Part shown: positions 1-8,505 of the stretch, in pieces | How the letters are laid out: each line of letters opens with the position of its first letter | How positions within the stretch are numbered: position 1 is the first letter of the stretch | Assembly: GCF_017347605.1 (NCBI RefSeq) | Contig: NZ_AP024484.1 | Span: 2,804,501 to 2,868,500, forward strand | Origin: Prevotella herbatica | GTDB lineage: Bacteria; Bacteroidota; Bacteroidia; Bacteroidales; Bacteroidaceae | Length of the DNA stretch: 64,000 bases | Reading direction: 5' to 3' | The notes under the pieces: generated by a model | Database searches by the model: none | What the model saw: the letters and a program-made list of their open reading frames with translations, nothing else | Told to the model about the DNA's origin: nothing | Made by a program: the position numbers and the translations under genes

Positions 1-1
1 T

Positions 2-283
2 CGCGAATACAACGACATCTTGGATCTGACAGCCCGTCTGTTCCCTGATAATCCAGAGGCTAATATCAATGCAGCCGGTGTAGCTCTGACACGTAACGAC
101 GTAACCCTTGCGCATAAGTATCTTAAGCGCTGGGAGACTGATCCAAGAGCCTACTGCAATATGGGACTCCTTTATCTTAGCGAGGGCAATCGTGATAAGG
201 CAGAGGTTTACCTGAAGATGGCAAAGGCTGCTGGAGTTGTACAGGCAGACAAAGCCCTGACCGAGCTGATGAAGATTAAATAA
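2..283 (+). CDS. C-terminal end of a DUF3868/OmpA-like fimbrial-locus protein (truncated by window start)
   Basis: The reading frame is open from base 2 to the TAA at 281-283, so only the last ~93 residues are present. They form a TPR-like tail: FPDNPEANINAAGVALTRND followed by alternating helices ending in LTELMKIK. This tail resembles the C-terminus of Bacteroidales DUF3868 proteins, which carry an OmpA-like domain before TPR units and sit in fimbrial operons. The fimbrillin genes start 57 bp downstream on the same strand, which fits. The family role is inferred as outer-membrane or assembly support for fimbriae. The N-terminal domains lie outside the window, so the assignment rests on the tail and the context. 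Confidence 0.6.
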   Translation, partial: REYNDILDLTARLFPDNPEANINAAGVALTRNDVTLAHKYLKRWETDPRAYCNMGLLYLSEGNRDKAEVYLKMAKAAGVVQADKALTELMKIK

Positions 284-340
284 AGCATAATCAACAAAGT
301 AAGTAAAACGATTGATAATTAATATAGTAAATAAAGCCTT

Positions 341-2170
341 ATGAAACATACATTATACATATCATCACTATTGGCGGCATGTATGCTTCTATTCTCCTGT
401 GCGTCGGACAACACCGTCGTACCGGATGACGGCTCCTCTAAGTCTGCCGTGGTGAACCTCTCACTCTCAACAGGTGCTGTGACGCGTGCCAACGGAGCAC
501 TGCCGACAGATAATGGTTCTGTTGTGGGGAGTAATGAGGGAACGCTTAACCATATATGTGTGGGACTCTTTGATGCCAACAATAAGCTGGTTACCCTGTA
601 TGAGTATGATTACAGCGGAGATGAAAATATTTCAACCCGTACAGATGCTGTACAAATGCTTATCTTTGCTAATGTACCAACTGGTGCATTTGCTGGCAAA
701 TATATTCTGAGTGACTTTTATACAGTGGCTCAGGACTTAGGCTATACCACATCAGTGAGTGGCAAGAGCAATACCGGTGTTACCACGGCAAACTCTCAGA
801 GCATGAAGTCGCTACCGATGATGTCCGATGTACAGACATTAAACTGGGGATCAGGTACAACCCTGAGCCCGACTGTAACCCTGAACCGCATGGTAGCGCG
901 CGTTGCACTGACAAATATAACCTACAGCTTCACTGGTTCATACAATGGCTGCAGCTTTACTCCCACGGAAGTGTTCATGTATAATGCCAGCAACCAGCTT
1001 ACCAACTGGAATACAAAGACTGTTTCCGGTAATGTAAGCGGAGAAAATATCGCGGGCAATGCTAATACTGCATATCTGGGCAGCGGTACGATCAGCACCT
1101 ACAGTGCTCCTTATTATTTCTATGTGTTTCCTCATGGCAGCACCAGTCCTACAAAACTGGTCATCAAGGGAACGTTCAAGACAAACAGCGGTACAACATA
1201 CACCACATATTATCCGATAATAGTAAACAGTTCCTCAACCGGCAACATTGTTTCGACGATTGTATCCGGTACGGGTGACTCAAAGATAAGTGCGAATACT
1301 ACTTATGGACTTTCTGTCACTCTCAATGGTACTGGTGTGGCGAATGTATCCGATGAACTAACCTCAGCCAATGTTACCGTAACCACAAGTGTTGATAATT
1401 TCACGAGTGCGACCGTTTCAGAATATTTCGGTCCCAAGATCGGTGATATATTCTATTCGGATGGTTCATACAGCAGTACCCTTGTATCAGGTAAGACTCC
1501 TGTAGCAATCGTATTCAGTACAACAACAAGTGCAGCTGATCAGGCGAAAGGCTTTAGGCATGGATATGCCATGGCTCTGCAGAATGCTGGTAATAGTACC
1601 GCAGCATATCAGTGGTACACATCAAATAGTGGCAATCCAACCGGCTCATTCTTTACGACTGCAGCTCAGATCATGGCAGATAAGGACGGTCTCTCGCATA
1701 CTGGAACTATACAGACAACAGGTTATGCAGCGGGAATAGCTGCAAAAGGCTATATAGCAAAAGATAAAAGCGGTAATAATATAGCTCTAAGCGGAACAAG
1801 CGGTTGGTATCTTCCAAGTATTGGTCAATGGTATGATATATGTGTAAATCTGGGAGGAACGGTTTCCTCTAGCGGAGTTTCTTATACGAACACTGGCACG
1901 GATTGGCTTAGGTGGTATAGCGGAGATGATAGCTCTGGTAAAAATTATTCAAGTTTATGTGTATCGGCTATAAATGTATATTTGAATGTATTAAAAACAA
2001 ATGGTTATAATGTGGATTTGTTCACAAATAATGGTGAAGTATATTGGAGCTCTTCAGAGTATACTTTTAGTTCTGCTTACTACGGGGGGTTCGGTAGCGA
2101 TGGTAATACGCCCTTGTACAGTAATGGTAAGGTTACAATCTGTAGGGTTAGGCCCGTTCTAGCTTTCTGA
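341..2170 (+). CDS. Fimbrillin-like lipoprotein adhesin with C-terminal lectin-like (Lcl/FISUMP-type) domain
   Basis: This 609-residue protein starts with a lipoprotein signal (lipobox LLFSC, Cys at about residue 20). A fimbrillin-type beta region follows, including the TRA motif common just after the first strand in fimbrillins, where trypsin-like proteases cleave in relatives. From about residue 362 a second domain begins (FGPKIGDIFYSDG, RHGYAMAL, GWYLPSIGQW, YWSSSEY) and ends in VRPVLAF. This is the Lcl/DUF1566/FISUMP type of C-type-lectin-like fold. The last gene of the operon carries the same domain. The likely role is a fimbrial tip or accessory adhesin displayed on the cell surface. 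The last ~36 residues align without gaps to the paralogue but differ at most positions, as in DGR variable regions. Confidence 0.75.
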   Translation: MKHTLYISSLLAACMLLFSCASDNTVVPDDGSSKSAVVNLSLSTGAVTRANGALPTDNGSVVGSNEGTLNHICVGLFDANNKLVTLYEYDYSGDENISTRTDAVQMLIFANVPTGAFAGKYILSDFYTVAQDLGYTTSVSGKSNTGVTTANSQSMKSLPMMSDVQTLNWGSGTTLSPTVTLNRMVARVALTNITYSFTGSYNGCSFTPTEVFMYNASNQLTNWNTKTVSGNVSGENIAGNANTAYLGSGTISTYSAPYYFYVFPHGSTSPTKLVIKGTFKTNSGTTYTTYYPIIVNSSSTGNIVSTIVSGTGDSKISANTTYGLSVTLNGTGVANVSDELTSANVTVTTSVDNFTSATVSEYFGPKIGDIFYSDGSYSSTLVSGKTPVAIVFSTTTSAADQAKGFRHGYAMALQNAGNSTAAYQWYTSNSGNPTGSFFTTAAQIMADKDGLSHTGTIQTTGYAAGIAAKGYIAKDKSGNNIALSGTSGWYLPSIGQWYDICVNLGGTVSSSGVSYTNTGTDWLRWYSGDDSSGKNYSSLCVSAINVYLNVLKTNGYNVDLFTNNGEVYWSSSEYTFSSAYYGGFGSDGNTPLYSNGKVTICRVRPVLAF

Positions 2171-2235
2171 CCTAATAACATTTAACATTATATAAAGATA
2201 TTAATAATAAGAATTAATAATAAAAACGTGAGACT

Positions 2236-3426
2236 ATGAATAAGAATTATTTGCTTTTATCAGCAATGTTGTCAGTAATATTGATGACATCCTGCTCTTC
2301 TTCCGACACGGAAGAAGGAACTACAGCCAAAGGTAGTCCGGCAGTAGTTAATCTAAACTTAGGTATACAGGGCACTCGTGCGTCTTCTACATCCACTCTT
2401 CCTACAAGTTCTAATACTTTAACAGGCGAGGGTACTGTTAATGCTTTTATGTCAGGTCTGTTTGATGCCAATGGTAGTACCGTAACAATCAACACAGCCT
2501 CTCAAACGTCAATAACAACAACAACCCAGGCACGAAAAATATATATTGCTGCAAACACAGTAAACTCTGCTGCTGACAAAAATTTATTTTTAGGATGTAC
2601 CTCTACTACAGACTTCACGGGGTTGAAGGCCGATTTGAGTTACACAACAAGTACTGACGGACAAGACAATAGTGCAAAGAATACCGTTAACTCTCAGCAA
2701 ATGACAGGCTTACCAATGTTTGGTAAGGATGATAACTGCTTCTCTTCTTTTGCCACATCAAATACTTCAGATGTGACAGTTAATCTTGGTCGCCTTGTAG
2801 CGCGTATAGATCTGAACTCTCTGAAGTCTGCATTTGCTAGTACAACAGCATATCCTACAGCATCTTTTACAGTACATGAAATATTCATGTATAATGTTAA
2901 TGATGTCTGCACCTATGGCGGAACCGCCAGTCAGAATCCTGCTCTCTCAGAGTCATCAGGTACAACTGGTAAATGTGAACAGACAGATGCATCAGGTGCA
3001 ATTTCCTCTCTTAATGATTATGCTTATTTAAGTAGTGGAGCATTGACCAATGTAGGTGCAGGAACAGGTACAGATGCTGATCCTGTTGTATATTTAACAT
3101 CCACAACCCCTTATTACTTTTATGTATTTCCCCATTCATCAACAAATCCAACAAAATTAGTTATCAAGGGACTGTTTAAGACAAGCAGCGGTGATGCGGG
3201 CACAGAACTGTATTATCCAATCATCATTAATGATGACGCGATGTCTACAGAATCTATTACAACAAACAACGATGTGATAACAGCAAATAATATCTATCAG
3301 CTTGATGTTACACTCAAAGGTCGTGGTGTAACAGACCCTTCACAGAACATAACGCCAGCCACAGCTACTGTTCATTTTGCAGTTACAGGCTGGACTGCTA
3401 ATCCACAGACCGTAGTAATACAGTAA
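2236..3426 (+). CDS. Major fimbrillin (Mfa1/FimA-type fimbrial subunit)
   Basis: A 396-residue lipoprotein precursor with a hydrophobic signal and lipobox ILMTSC. The motif NLNLGIQGTRA places the usual arginine processing site near residue 50. The body is rich in Thr, Ser and Asn and beta-prone. It shares a conserved core with the preceding adhesin (TTPYYFYVFPHSS and TNPTKLVIKGLFK). It ends in a short strand, WTANPQTVVIQ, typical of the C-terminal donor segment in Bacteroidales type V pili. It lacks the lectin-like C-terminal domain of its two larger neighbours, so it is the best candidate for the stalk subunit. It lies 65 bp after the adhesin and 26 bp before the anchor gene, probably in one operon. 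Confidence 0.78.
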   Translation: MNKNYLLLSAMLSVILMTSCSSSDTEEGTTAKGSPAVVNLNLGIQGTRASSTSTLPTSSNTLTGEGTVNAFMSGLFDANGSTVTINTASQTSITTTTQARKIYIAANTVNSAADKNLFLGCTSTTDFTGLKADLSYTTSTDGQDNSAKNTVNSQQMTGLPMFGKDDNCFSSFATSNTSDVTVNLGRLVARIDLNSLKSAFASTTAYPTASFTVHEIFMYNVNDVCTYGGTASQNPALSESSGTTGKCEQTDASGAISSLNDYAYLSSGALTNVGAGTGTDADPVVYLTSTTPYYFYVFPHSSTNPTKLVIKGLFKTSSGDAGTELYYPIIINDDAMSTESITTNNDVITANNIYQLDVTLKGRGVTDPSQNITPATATVHFAVTGWTANPQTVVIQ

Positions 3427-3452
3427 AAGACAATAAAAAATAAAATCGTATT

Positions 3453-4361
3453 ATGAAGTTAAGATATTATCATAATCTACTGTTGCTTCCACTATTGTCG
3501 TTGCTTGCCTCATGCATCAACGATGACTATTCCAACTGCGTGCAATACTCGTTGATCGTGTCACAGACAGACAGCGTAGGCAACGCCTTGGGTGAGGCAG
3601 TGAAGGGTAACATGATGGCATATCTCTTCATAGACGGTAAGTTTGACCGTATCGTTACCTCAGATCCGGATGGTAGCTATAAAATCAGTTATGACGGCAG
3701 ACTTGGTAATGCCTCTCTTGTAGCGATAGGCAGTTCAAATAAGGACAGTGCGCAGGTATTCACTCCAGCTGTCGGTACCGACATGAATTCCATGTCGGTA
3801 AGCGTAAAGCGCGATTCAGTTACCGGTGAATACCTGCTTCCGTCTTCGTTGTATTACGGCACTTATGATATCAGTTCTCAGGCGGCAGGCAGTGGAGCTG
3901 TATATGGAAATATTGTTATGAAGAACAAGCCCGCCAGACTTCATGTGGTGATACGACAACTGAAGCAGTACTTCGGAGATCGGGATTATCGTGTTGAACT
4001 TTCTGGGTTCCGTAGTAAGATGACATATTCTGGTAAGATAACAGGAGATTCTATAGTTTATAGCCCGTCATCATCCTTTGAAGGCTCCGACCAATTAGTC
4101 ACAAATCCGATAAATACTTTCCCTACACAGGATGGAGAATATTTGACCGTATCCGTTTATGGTGATACTCCTGAAAGCGCCGGAAAGTCACGTGCATTGG
4201 ATAAAACATTTATCTGGGATACTAACCGCGACATTGATGGTAAGCTGGTAACGCTGAATTCCGGTGACGACAAGGTTATCATCGTAGACTGCAGCAGTAG
4301 AAAACTTGTTCTGACAGTTATGCCATGGGCAGTTTATACCCAGCATGTTGTAATACCGTAA
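3453..4361 (+). CDS. FimB/Mfa2-family fimbrial anchor lipoprotein
   Basis: 302 residues with signal peptide and lipobox LLASC (Cys about residue 21), followed by the acidic CINDDYSNC start typical of Mfa2/FimB anchors. These proteins hold the fimbrial shaft in the outer membrane and limit its length. The sequence is beta-rich and ends WAVYTQHVVIP, matching the family pattern of a terminal W...VVI strand. It sits directly after the major fimbrillin, the usual mfa1-mfa2 order. No Arg processing motif stands out, consistent with an anchor that keeps its lipid. Confidence 0.75.
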   Translation: MKLRYYHNLLLLPLLSLLASCINDDYSNCVQYSLIVSQTDSVGNALGEAVKGNMMAYLFIDGKFDRIVTSDPDGSYKISYDGRLGNASLVAIGSSNKDSAQVFTPAVGTDMNSMSVSVKRDSVTGEYLLPSSLYYGTYDISSQAAGSGAVYGNIVMKNKPARLHVVIRQLKQYFGDRDYRVELSGFRSKMTYSGKITGDSIVYSPSSSFEGSDQLVTNPINTFPTQDGEYLTVSVYGDTPESAGKSRALDKTFIWDTNRDIDGKLVTLNSGDDKVIIVDCSSRKLVLTVMPWAVYTQHVVIP

Positions 4362-4386
4362 TTTATATATTATTGATAATGCAATT

Positions 4387-6060
4387 ATGATTAGAAGAAT
4401 ATCATATACACTCTATATATTATTTACACTGGCATTCGTATCTTCATGTAGTACGATGGACGATATGCTTGATGAGAGGCAGGATGATGCTACACTGACA
4501 GTAAAGATTGCTCAGCAGGATCCTACGACTGTAGCCACACGAACGATCAGTGATGCGATAGACAATGTTAATGTGCTTGTCTTTGATGGTCAGGGGCATT
4601 TGATTGGTAGTGCATACGCCTCAAGCAGTCCTACCTCTGTATCAGTTCCTGTGAGGGTTAGTAGTGGTTGCACCATCTGCGCTATAGCCAATACAGGTAG
4701 CAGTTCTTATTTTGACGGAATAAGCACATTTGCAGAACTACAGGCAAAGGTAACTCCAATATTGGCATCAGCGACTGCATTGGGAGCAAAAAGTAATGAG
4801 GTATTATATGGTACAATTCCAGGTGTAACGCTGAGCAGCGGAGCAAATACTCAGGCTGTTACTTTAAGACGATTATACAGTAAGTATACTTTTACGATAA
4901 CACCTTCCAGTGACATAGTAATAACCGGTTATCAGCTTTGTAATGTTCCCAATGAATGTTGTATAGCATCAGGTAATACATCTAATCCCACAACAGGATT
5001 TGCAGGATTGAATTATGATGCCGTTGCCACTTCAGTCTATGCAGGTACTACAGTTACAGCAGGAACATATTATATCTATGAGAACCTAGCAGGTACAAAT
5101 TCTGCGTCAAATACAGCAGAATTAAGAACATCAGCTAATGCACCGAACGGTGCTTCATATTTACTGATAACGGCGAAGGGGTATGGTTATAATGGAGGAT
5201 GGACATCAATATATCGAGTCTATTTGGGCGGAGTTACGAATGCAGTAAGTCCTGTTGTAGATTATACCAATTTTAATATAAATAGAAATTTTAATTATCA
5301 ATGCAATATAGTAATTTCTGGTAGTGGTGCTAATGATGTTAGAGTGACATATTCTCCAACAACAAGTACGAGAACTAATGTTTATTTCGGTGATGCGACA
5401 GTAGGTACTTATTTATACAGTGATGGTACAACAGGAACTACTAAAACTGGTCATACAGTAGTAGGTATTGTATTCTCTAATCAGTTAAGCTCAGCAGAAT
5501 ACAGTGCAGGCTATAGACATGGTTATGCTTTGGCACTAACTGATGTTTCTGGAAATCCTACTTGGGGACCTTATCCAGGTGATGCCGGTCTTACAAAAGT
5601 TACCACCTTTGCCGATTATTATAATGATATTACTGCGGGCTATTACGGAACATTTACTAAAGGCTATAATAAAAGCAACGGCAGCTATCCTGCATGGCAG
5701 GCAGCTAATAACTACAATGTAGACGTTTCTCATTTTACTAACAGTGGTTGGTATCTTCCAAGCATAGGTCAATGGTGGGATGTTTGTGCCAATCTTGGCA
5801 AGGTTGATCTTATCAGTCAGCAAAATTCTAATTCTGGAAATAGCACCCTTTATAACGGTTCAACAGCAACAACCAATGTTAACAATGCCATAGTAGCAGT
5901 AGGAGGTATAGCATTAGCTTCAGATTACTATTATTGGTCTGCCTCAGAGTATGATACTTACAACGCTGCGTTAGTTAGCTTCCTTAGTTCGGGCATCGTC
6001 TTGAGCAAGTTCTATAAGAACTATCTGGCTTATTACGTTCGGCCTGTCCTCGCATTTTAA
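4387..6060 (+). CDS. Second fimbrillin-like lipoprotein adhesin with C-terminal lectin-like domain
   Basis: 557 residues. The lipoprotein signal ends VSSC, and an early VATRTI segment may be the Arg processing site. Residues ~30-330 are a fimbrillin-like beta region. From about residue 332 (YFGDATVGTYLYSDG) to the end the protein parallels the first adhesin of the operon: YRHGYALAL, SGWYLPSIGQWWDVC, YYWSASEY and terminal VRPVLAF. The last 36 residues align gaplessly with that protein, with a fixed framework (Y, A, F, S, G, VRPVLAF) and about 24 differing positions. It is probably an alternative or additional tip adhesin. Being last in the operon, it is followed by a long gene-free stretch with a terminator. 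Confidence 0.73.
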   Translation: MIRRISYTLYILFTLAFVSSCSTMDDMLDERQDDATLTVKIAQQDPTTVATRTISDAIDNVNVLVFDGQGHLIGSAYASSSPTSVSVPVRVSSGCTICAIANTGSSSYFDGISTFAELQAKVTPILASATALGAKSNEVLYGTIPGVTLSSGANTQAVTLRRLYSKYTFTITPSSDIVITGYQLCNVPNECCIASGNTSNPTTGFAGLNYDAVATSVYAGTTVTAGTYYIYENLAGTNSASNTAELRTSANAPNGASYLLITAKGYGYNGGWTSIYRVYLGGVTNAVSPVVDYTNFNINRNFNYQCNIVISGSGANDVRVTYSPTTSTRTNVYFGDATVGTYLYSDGTTGTTKTGHTVVGIVFSNQLSSAEYSAGYRHGYALALTDVSGNPTWGPYPGDAGLTKVTTFADYYNDITAGYYGTFTKGYNKSNGSYPAWQAANNYNVDVSHFTNSGWYLPSIGQWWDVCANLGKVDLISQQNSNSGNSTLYNGSTATTNVNNAIVAVGGIALASDYYYWSASEYDTYNAALVSFLSSGIVLSKFYKNYLAYYVRPVLAF

Positions 6061-6467
6061 CTATGTATCTATTTAATAATTTATCTATTTTAAATTAAAT
6101 ATTATGTGTGCACAGCATCTTAAAAACCGCCTGTCGCGGTCGTAAATTTTAAAAATTAATTCACTATGTGTTATACGGTTGGCGAGAAGATGGTGAATAT
6201 CAATCTAGATATGTTGTCTCTGATGTATAGAGCAAACAGCTATTATCAAAACAAGCATGATATTTGAACTTCTAATTAAATATAACAACGATGCTTAATA
6301 GTATTGAATAATAAGATATAACTCAATTCTATAATGTCCCTCATGATCTTTTCATGCGAAGAGTAGGTTCGTGAGAATCGAAGGGCATAGAATATATTTA
6401 TCACTATAAATTAATGGATAGTTAGTTCTATTCATTTTCTTCTAAGGCTATTTTGTCTAAGAAGAGT
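6061..6467 (+). other. Gene-free 3' region after fimbrial operon, with possible structured RNA
   Basis: No convincing gene was found. A 33-codon frame starts at 6165 (MCYTVGEKMVNINLDM) and is unsupported. A short stem lies at 6126-6140 (ACCGC / GCGGT). Around 6333-6388 nested complementary arms (ATGTCCCTCATGA with TTCGTGAG and AGGGCAT) could fold into a multi-branched RNA. It could be a 3' UTR of the fimbrial operon or a small RNA. The pairing was judged by eye. Confidence 0.3.
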
Positions 6468-6522
6468 ACATCCCGGTGGGGATGTATTGGAGAGCTTTCA
6501 CACGTGAGTGTGGAGGCTTTTT
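6468..6522 (+). terminator. Double hairpin and rho-independent terminator downstream of fimbrial operon
   Basis: A 7-bp perfect stem at 6468-6485 (ACATCCC / GGGATGT, loop GGTG) is followed by an 11-bp stem at 6493-6518 (AGCTTTCACAC with GTGTGGAGGCT, two G-U pairs, loop GTGA). That stem runs directly into TTTTT at 6518-6522. It lies about 430 bp after the last fimbrial stop codon and upstream of fmt on the same strand. Confidence 0.7.
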
Positions 6523-6528
6523 AGTTTA

Positions 6529-6640
6529 ATCTCCCGCAGAAAATTTGTAGTGTCTGCTAAAGCAGATGTATTCTCCCGCAAATTAATGCATCAACGCAAA
6601 CGACATCTTCTCCCGCAGATTACGCATATTCCCGCAGGAA
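6529..6640 (+). repeat. Four imperfect copies of TCTCCCGCAGATT
   Basis: Copies of CTCCCGCAGA or close variants begin near 6530, 6573, 6609 and 6631, embedded in TCTGC/GCAGA inverted arms. Similar CCCGCAGATT tracts are, to my recollection, scattered between genes in Prevotella and Bacteroides genomes. No coding function is apparent; a 68-codon frame through the block has no family signature. Confidence 0.5.
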
Positions 6641-6767
6641 AGACAGGTTGGGGACATGGATTAGTTTGCGCTGATGACGCTGAGAACGACAGTCGTGACA
6701 CTGCAGGAGAATAAGCAGTTAATTTAACTTTTTTGAGGATAATAATAATAAACCGAAGTATTTTTAT

Positions 6768-6776
6768 TAATTTTGC
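6768..6776 (+). promoter_or_regulatory. Candidate -7 element for fmt (TAATTTTGC)
   Basis: Matches the Bacteroidetes -7 consensus TAnnTTTG and lies 19 bp before the fmt ATG. No TTG is found at the expected -33 distance, so the promoter is weaker or only partly matched. Confidence 0.45.
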
Positions 6777-6795
6777 GGTATAAAAATAGAATAAG

Positions 6796-7770
6796 ATGAA
6801 AAAGGAAGACTTACGAATCATATTTATGGGTACACCGGAATTTGCGGTGGAATCATTGAAAAACCTTGTTGAAGGTGGATATAATGTTGTTGCTGTTGTG
6901 ACACAACCTGATAAAGCTGTGGGAAGACATCAAGACCAACTGCAATCGTCACAAGTGAAACAATATGCGATGGAGCATAATCTGCCGATTTTGCAACCAG
7001 TGAAGATGAAAGACCCTGAATTCGTAGAGTTGTTGCAATCATACAAAGCTGACTTGCAGGTAGTTGTTGCTTTCCGTATGCTTCCAGAGGTGGTATGGGA
7101 TATGCCTCGATTCGGCACGTTTAATGTTCATGCAGCATTGTTGCCACAATATCGTGGTGCAGCACCTATAAACTGGGCTATAATTAATGGAGAAACTGAA
7201 ACTGGAGTTACAACATTCTTTCTTGACAAAGATATTGATACGGGTAAGATTATTATGCAGAAGCATTTCCCTATTCCTGATGATGCAGACGTTGAATACG
7301 TGTATGATGGTTTGATGAAACTTGGTGCAGAGGCTGCAAAGGAAACTATTGATATGATAATTGCTAACGATGGAAATGTTGACGCTATGGAACAGTCGCA
7401 GTTTGCAGATTCAGAAGGCAAAGAATTGAACTCTGCTCCTAAAATATTCAAGGAAACATGTAAAATAGATTGGAATAAGACAGCAAAGGAAGTATATGAT
7501 TTCGTGCGCGGTCTAAGTCCTTATCCTGGAACATGGACAAATATGACAGAAGATAATAAAACTTCGGTGCTGAAGATTTTCAAAACAGCTAAAACTGATA
7601 TCCATGATGATGCAAAACCTGGAACGGTATTCAAGGAAAAAAACTCACTCTATGTGATGTGTAGTGACTGTTGCCTAGAAATCATGGAACTTCAAATGGC
7701 TGGCAAAAAAAGAATGGATGCAAAGGCTTTTCTGAATGGGATGAGAGACAAGACATTCACACTTGAATAA
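6796..7770 (+). CDS. fmt: Methionyl-tRNA formyltransferase
   Basis: 324 residues, the usual family length. The N-terminal domain has IIFMGTPEFAVESL and the formyl-transfer region FNVHAALLPQYRGAAPINWA with the catalytic Asn and His. The downstream ETGVTTFFLDKDIDTG segment supplies the catalytic Asp. The C-terminal OB-like domain (from about residue 208) binds tRNA. The enzyme formylates initiator Met-tRNA in the cytoplasm using 10-formyl-tetrahydrofolate. It appears monocistronic, with its own -7 element upstream and a separate promoter for the next gene. Confidence 0.95.
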   Translation: MKKEDLRIIFMGTPEFAVESLKNLVEGGYNVVAVVTQPDKAVGRHQDQLQSSQVKQYAMEHNLPILQPVKMKDPEFVELLQSYKADLQVVVAFRMLPEVVWDMPRFGTFNVHAALLPQYRGAAPINWAIINGETETGVTTFFLDKDIDTGKIIMQKHFPIPDDADVEYVYDGLMKLGAEAAKETIDMIIANDGNVDAMEQSQFADSEGKELNSAPKIFKETCKIDWNKTAKEVYDFVRGLSPYPGTWTNMTEDNKTSVLKIFKTAKTDIHDDAKPGTVFKEKNSLYVMCSDCCLEIMELQMAGKKRMDAKAFLNGMRDKTFTLE

Positions 7771-7837
7771 GAGTGAATAATAATGATAATATGAATAATT
7801 TCATTATTTTTCTAGCGGCAAAATAATTTGGAAGTAA

Positions 7838-7870
7838 TTTGGCAGTTCAAACTTTTTACTATATATTTGC
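7838..7870 (+). promoter_or_regulatory. Promoter for tsaC (TTTG-N20-TATATTTGC)
   Basis: TTTG at 7838-7841, a 20-nt spacer, then TATATTTGC at 7862-7870: an exact Bacteroidetes housekeeping promoter. It lies inside the upstream open frame of tsaC. This decides in favour of the ATG at 7897 as the translation start. Confidence 0.8.
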
Positions 7871-7896
7871 GCTTGAAAAGATTTATAAACAAAAAG

Positions 7897-8466
7897 ATGA
7901 CACAACAGGAAGACATTAAGAATGCCATTGAATGTATGAGACATGGCGGAGTAATTCTTTATCCAACAGACACTGTATGGGGTATAGGATGTGATGCTAC
8001 TAACGAAAAGGCTGTAGCTAAAGTTTATGAAATTAAGCAACGTGACGATTCTAAGGCTCTTATATGCCTTGTTGATTCTGACAACCGAATGCAGAGATAT
8101 TTCAGAAATGTGCCTAAGGTTGCATGGCAACTCGTTGAAACAACTGTAAAGCCGACAACAATTATTCTTGATGACGCTGTTAATGTAGCTGATAATTTGA
8201 TCGCTGAAGACGGAAGTCTCGCAATGCGCATTACACAGGAAGCATTTAGCAAGGAACTATGCTATAAGTTTCAGAAACCAATTGTAAGTACAAGTGCCAA
8301 CGTAAGTGGTGAACCTGCTGCTGCTAACTATTGTGACATCAGCGAGGAAATACTCAATGCTGTTGACTATGTTTGCTGGACTCGCAGACAAGAGCACAAA
8401 CCACACACTCCAAGCTCTATCATCAAATTGGGAAAAAACGGAGAAGTTACTATCATCAGAAAATAA
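7897..8466 (+). CDS. tsaC: L-threonylcarbamoyladenylate synthase (Sua5/YciO/YrdC family)
   Basis: 189 residues from the ATG at 7897, starting MTQQEDIKNAIECMRHGG. The frame is open back to 7828, but a full promoter overlaps that stretch, so the shorter start is preferred and matches the family. Motifs are VILYPTDTVWGIGCDATN, KQRDDSKALICLV, and PIVSTSANVSGEPAA near the C-terminus. The enzyme makes threonylcarbamoyl-AMP from threonine, bicarbonate and ATP for the t6A modification of ANN-decoding tRNAs. The C-terminal Sua5 extension is absent, so it is the short YrdC type. A paralogous YciO function cannot be excluded. Confidence 0.88.
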   Translation: MTQQEDIKNAIECMRHGGVILYPTDTVWGIGCDATNEKAVAKVYEIKQRDDSKALICLVDSDNRMQRYFRNVPKVAWQLVETTVKPTTIILDDAVNVADNLIAEDGSLAMRITQEAFSKELCYKFQKPIVSTSANVSGEPAAANYCDISEEILNAVDYVCWTRRQEHKPHTPSSIIKLGKNGEVTIIRK

Positions 8467-8505
8467 AGTAACAGGAAAACTTAAATAAAGAAAGACAAAA
8501 TAATT

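Noticed and set aside
6165..6266. 33-codon frame MCYTVGEKM... after the fimbrial operon
   Set aside because: Short, with no promoter of its own and no recognisable relatives; kept only as a note in the spacer description.
6508..6714. 68-codon open frame in the spacer before fmt
   Set aside because: It runs through the terminator and the CCCGCAGA repeats, starts inside the second hairpin arm, and shows no domain, signal or family-like sequence.
2042..6795. DGR template repeat or reverse transcriptase near the adhesins
   Set aside because: No adenine-rich near-copy of either variable region and no reverse-transcriptase-like frame was found in the spacer or elsewhere in the window.
7828..7896. 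N-terminal extension of the tsaC frame
   Set aside because: A complete promoter at 7838-7870 overlaps it, and the family N-terminus begins at the ATG at 7897.
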